A stretch of 9,844 bases of DNA from Flavobacteriaceae bacterium (GTDB lineage: Bacteria; Bacteroidota; Bacteroidia; Flavobacteriales; Flavobacteriaceae), in contig JAUYUF010000023.1 of assembly GCA_030694835.1 (NCBI GenBank), positions 1 through 9,844 of the forward strand. The letters are read 5' to 3'. Position 1 is the first letter of the stretch, and each line of letters opens with the position of its first letter. Shown one piece after another: positions 7,677-9,844 of this stretch. Both the position numbers and the translations under genes were made by a program. The notes beneath the pieces were generated by a model. The model had not been told where the DNA came from and ran no database searches. It saw only the letters and a program-made list of their open reading frames with translations.

Positions 7677-8327
7677 ATGGCTAAAGATTTTGTAGTAATT
7701 GGTTTAGGAACATTTGGTTATGAGGTAGCCAAACAATTGTTTAAACAAGGACATAATGTGATGGCAATCGATAAAAATGCCATTACCATTCACAATATTC
7801 AAGATCATGTGACGATTGCAATCAATACCGATATCTCTGATACAGCGGTTATTGACGAGTTAGAACTTTACAACTATAATAAAATAATTTTAGGACTGGG
7901 CAGTAATTTAGAAGCACTTATTTTATCCATTGCTTATTTAAAAAATAAAGGTGCTAAATACATCATTTCAAAAGCGAATACCGAACTTCAAAAACAAGTT
8001 TTACTCAAAGTAGGCGCCGATGAAGTGATATTACCAGAAAAAGAAGTGGCAGTTAAATTGTGCGAAAGACTTGATAATCCTAACTTTTTAGACAAGTTTG
8101 TATTGGATAACGATATCCTTTTGATGAATGTAAAAGTTCCAGCTAAATTTGACAATAAAACCTTACAGGAGTTAGATTTGCGTAATAAATACAATGTCAC
8201 CGTGTTGATTCAAAAACACGAAGGAAAATCGGTGGTGATTAACAATGCAAAATTTATTTTAAATGAAGGTGATGAAATTTTTGTAGCCGGCGAAGAAAAA
8301 AATATCAAAAAATTATTTAATGATTAG
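7677..8327 (+). CDS. ktrA: K+ uptake regulatory subunit, TrkA/KtrA family (single RCK)
   Basis: Cytoplasmic regulatory protein that forms a ring beneath the KtrB channel and gates it in response to bound nucleotides. The N-terminal RCK_N Rossmann domain (about 4-122) has GLGTFG at 9-14 and an acidic residue at the end of the second strand (D32 in AIDKN) for nucleotide ribose binding; GADEVILPEKEVA (113-125) is typical of the TrkA_N end. The RCK_C (TrkA_C) domain occupies roughly 135-215. The total of 216 residues means one RCK unit, as in KtrA, unlike the double-RCK E. coli TrkA of about 458 residues. In some bacteria RCK_C binds cyclic di-AMP; whether this one does cannot be read from the sequence. 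The ATG lies 16 bases after the ktrB stop in an A-rich, Shine-Dalgarno-free context. Confidence 0.94.
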   Translation: MAKDFVVIGLGTFGYEVAKQLFKQGHNVMAIDKNAITIHNIQDHVTIAINTDISDTAVIDELELYNYNKIILGLGSNLEALILSIAYLKNKGAKYIISKANTELQKQVLLKVGADEVILPEKEVAVKLCERLDNPNFLDKFVLDNDILLMNVKVPAKFDNKTLQELDLRNKYNVTVLIQKHEGKSVVINNAKFILNEGDEIFVAGEEKNIKKLFND

Positions 8328-8332
8328 CATTA

Positions 8333-9235
8333 ATGGATTTAACCATCAAAATTGAAAATCTTTCTAAAAAATACGGAAATCAATTTGCGTTAAAAAACAT
8401 TTCACTGGAACTAAAATCTGGTGAAATTGTTGGTTTGTTGGGGCCGAATGGAGCAGGAAAATCTACTTTGATGAAAATTCTACCGGGATATTTAAAACCA
8501 AGTTCGGGCAGTATTTTTGTCAATGATTTATCGCTTTCAGAAAATGTATTCAGCATTCAGCAGCAAATGGGTTATTTACCAGAACACAATCCGCTCTACA
8601 CCGAAATGTTTGTGAGAGAATATTTGCAATTTAATGCAGCTATTCATCAAATTGATAAAACAGAAGTTGAAAATGTTATTGAGAAAGTTGGTTTAAAACC
8701 AGAAGTTCATAAAAAAATTCATCAATTATCTAAAGGATATCGTCAACGAGTTGGTTTGGCAGCTGCTATATTGCACAATCCATCCATTTTAATTTTAGAC
8801 GAGCCAACTACTGGATTAGATCCGAATCAAATAGAAGAAATAAGACAACTGATTAAAGATCTAGGAAGAGATAGAATAGTGTTGTTTTCTTCTCATATTT
8901 TGCAAGAAGTAGAAGCTGTTTGTGATAGAGTTATTATTTTACACAAAGGTAAAATGTTACAAGATTTACGATTGAATCAAATACGCTCAACCGAACAGCA
9001 GCTCCTAGAAGTGGAGTTTGATTTGCGCGTAGAAGAACAATTTTTAAAAACTTTGCCAAATCTTATCAAAGTAGAAAATGTGTTTGATGCCACTTGGGAA
9101 TTAACTTTTCAAACGAATGAAGATATGCGACCTGTATTAGTTGATTTTGCTCAACTAAACGGATTGCGGGCATTGAAAATCATCTCGAAAAACAAGAGTT
9201 TAGCTGATTTATTTAAAGAATTAACCGCTAATTAA
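8333..9235 (+). CDS. gldA: ABC transporter ATP-binding protein, gliding-motility GldA type
   Basis: Cytoplasmic ATPase predicted to drive an ABC-2-type transporter. In Flavobacterium johnsoniae GldA works with GldF and GldG, and the complex is needed for gliding. The 300 residues contain Walker A GPNGAGKST (37-45), the stretch MGYLPEHNPLY (79-89) with Glu84 at the usual Q-loop glutamine position, an ABC signature of the form LSKGYRQR (132-139) in place of LSGGQ, Walker B ILILDEPTTGLDP (152-164) and the switch histidine H178 in SSHIL. The last 90 residues or so form the usual C-terminal extension. The GYLPEHNPLY and LSKGYRQR combination is characteristic of GldA and close paralogues. P51 (KILPGYLKP) replaces the Thr I would expect. 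No permease gene lies in the window, and the gene follows ktrA by 5 bases. ABC ATPase identity is certain; the GldA assignment is strong but paralogues exist. Confidence 0.85.
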   Translation: MDLTIKIENLSKKYGNQFALKNISLELKSGEIVGLLGPNGAGKSTLMKILPGYLKPSSGSIFVNDLSLSENVFSIQQQMGYLPEHNPLYTEMFVREYLQFNAAIHQIDKTEVENVIEKVGLKPEVHKKIHQLSKGYRQRVGLAAAILHNPSILILDEPTTGLDPNQIEEIRQLIKDLGRDRIVLFSSHILQEVEAVCDRVIILHKGKMLQDLRLNQIRSTEQQLLEVEFDLRVEEQFLKTLPNLIKVENVFDATWELTFQTNEDMRPVLVDFAQLNGLRALKIISKNKSLADLFKELTAN

Positions 9236-9844
9236 TACGATAAGCCCATTTGTTTGAATCAAATTCTTTTAGTAATTCTTTATTAATAATCACTTTATGA
9301 TTTCTACTGGGCATGGTTAAATTGATTTTTTCTTGTGGATCTTCAATAGTAAAATATAAATTTTTAGTGCCTTTATAACTACTGATGATGCTTTCTAATT
9401 GATCAATTTCCTTTTTATTGATGGCGGTAATATCAATGTACAAGGTAATTTTTTCGCTGATAGATTCAATTACATCATGCAACAATTTTACATCGGTATA
9501 TTTAATTCGAGGATTACCAGTTAAGCCTTCTTTATTTCTAAAGCCTTCCTGAATGGAAAGCCTGATAAATAAAAACTGATTCTCTTTCAAAAAATGACTG
9601 TATTTTAGGTAATCCTCATTAAAAATTCTAAACTCGTGGTTATCATCATAATCTTCCATGACAAAAGTTGCCCAACCTTTTCCTTCTCGTGTAACACGGT
9701 GTTGAACTTGGGTAACCATTCCTCCAAATGAAACATTTTGGTTAACATATTGCTCAATCGGTTTCTTAAATAAAGCAATGGTAGTGTTTGCAAATTTTAT
9801 TTCATGCTTAAAATCATCTAACGGATGCGCTGAAGTGTACATGC
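9228..9844 (-). CDS. dnaE: DNA polymerase III alpha subunit, C-terminal part (5' end beyond window)
   Basis: C-terminal 205 or so residues of the replicative polymerase subunit; the catalytic PHP, palm and fingers regions lie outside the window. The frame continues past base 9844: the methionine at 9842 sits inside the conserved MYTSAHPLDDFK segment, equivalent to YLTGHP in E. coli DnaE, and the two bases before it fit a glycine codon, so it is not the start. The OB-fold domain that contacts single-stranded DNA spans about residues 36-101 of the visible part, with VTREGKGWATFVMEDYDD (50-67) and FRIFNEDYLKYSHFLKENQF (71-90). A final C-terminal domain of about 100 residues follows. The stop overlaps the 3' end of the convergent gldA gene by 8 bases. 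Confidence 0.92.
   Translation of the reverse strand, partial: MYTSAHPLDDFKHEIKFANTTIALFKKPIEQYVNQNVSFGGMVTQVQHRVTREGKGWATFVMEDYDDNHEFRIFNEDYLKYSHFLKENQFLFIRLSIQEGFRNKEGLTGNPRIKYTDVKLLHDVIESISEKITLYIDITAINKKEIDQLESIISSYKGTKNLYFTIEDPQEKINLTMPSRNHKVIINKELLKEFDSNKWAYRIN

Noticed and set aside
1..8327. A functional Na+/K+ module formed by nhaC and ktrAB
   Set aside because: The genes are about 5 kb apart, separated by four unrelated genes on both strands, and have separate promoters; proximity alone does not support a shared role.
9605..9793. Second minus-strand open frame inside dnaE
   Set aside because: It overlaps the conserved OB-fold coding sequence in another frame.
1..9844. A mobile element, defence system, secretion or biosynthetic cluster, or other undescribed multi-gene system
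   Set aside because: All nine genes belong to recognised families, gaps are at most 126 bases, and I see no transposase, integrase, terminal inverted repeats, CRISPR repeats or tRNA. The region reads as core chromosome.

Overview
The window looks like ordinary chromosomal sequence from a member of the Bacteroidota, most likely the Flavobacteriaceae (Flavobacterium or a close relative). The evidence is AT-rich DNA, an outer-membrane protein of the Bacteroidota 'putative porin' type, an ABC ATPase that reads as the gliding-motility protein GldA, TAnnTTTG-type promoter boxes, and start codons with no Shine-Dalgarno sequence in front of them. It holds nine protein genes packed with almost no spare DNA; the two end genes are cut by the window edges.

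Layout. (1) 1-1296, plus strand: the 3' part of an NhaC-type Na+/H+ antiporter. (2) 1293-4826, minus strand: a two-gene unit in which a signal-peptide-bearing beta-barrel (putative porin) is followed after 3 bases by an FAD-dependent oxidoreductase of the COG2509 type. (3) 4827-4946: a 120-base divergent intergenic region with a good minus-strand promoter box for the porin. (4) 4947-5546, plus strand: RNase HII (rnhB). (5) 5543-6241, minus strand: lipoate octanoyltransferase (lipB). (6) 6242-6367: a 126-base divergent intergenic region with promoter boxes facing both ways. (7) 6368-9235, plus strand: a three-gene run, Ktr-type K+ channel subunit (ktrB/trkH), its single-RCK regulatory subunit (ktrA/trkA), and gldA, with gaps of 16 and 5 bases. 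(8) 9228-9844, minus strand: the C-terminal part of the DNA polymerase III alpha subunit (dnaE).

How the genes work together. KtrB and KtrA form one K+ uptake system, and gldA is appended to the same apparent transcript although gliding has no obvious link to K+ uptake. The porin and oxidoreductase are probably co-expressed, but no shared pathway is evident. rnhB, lipB, dnaE and nhaC are unrelated housekeeping genes. All three tail-to-tail junctions (nhaC/oxidoreductase, rnhB/lipB, gldA/dnaE) overlap by 4 to 8 bases, so there is no room for a terminator between them.

I found no mobile element, CRISPR array, RNA gene, phage gene, defence cassette or unrecognised gene cluster. I do not see a previously undescribed system here. 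The points worth a second look concern gene architecture: overlapping convergent ends, a palindrome holding both stop codons, tightly coupled gene pairs, and gldA in a potassium operon. No intergenic gap exceeds 126 bases.
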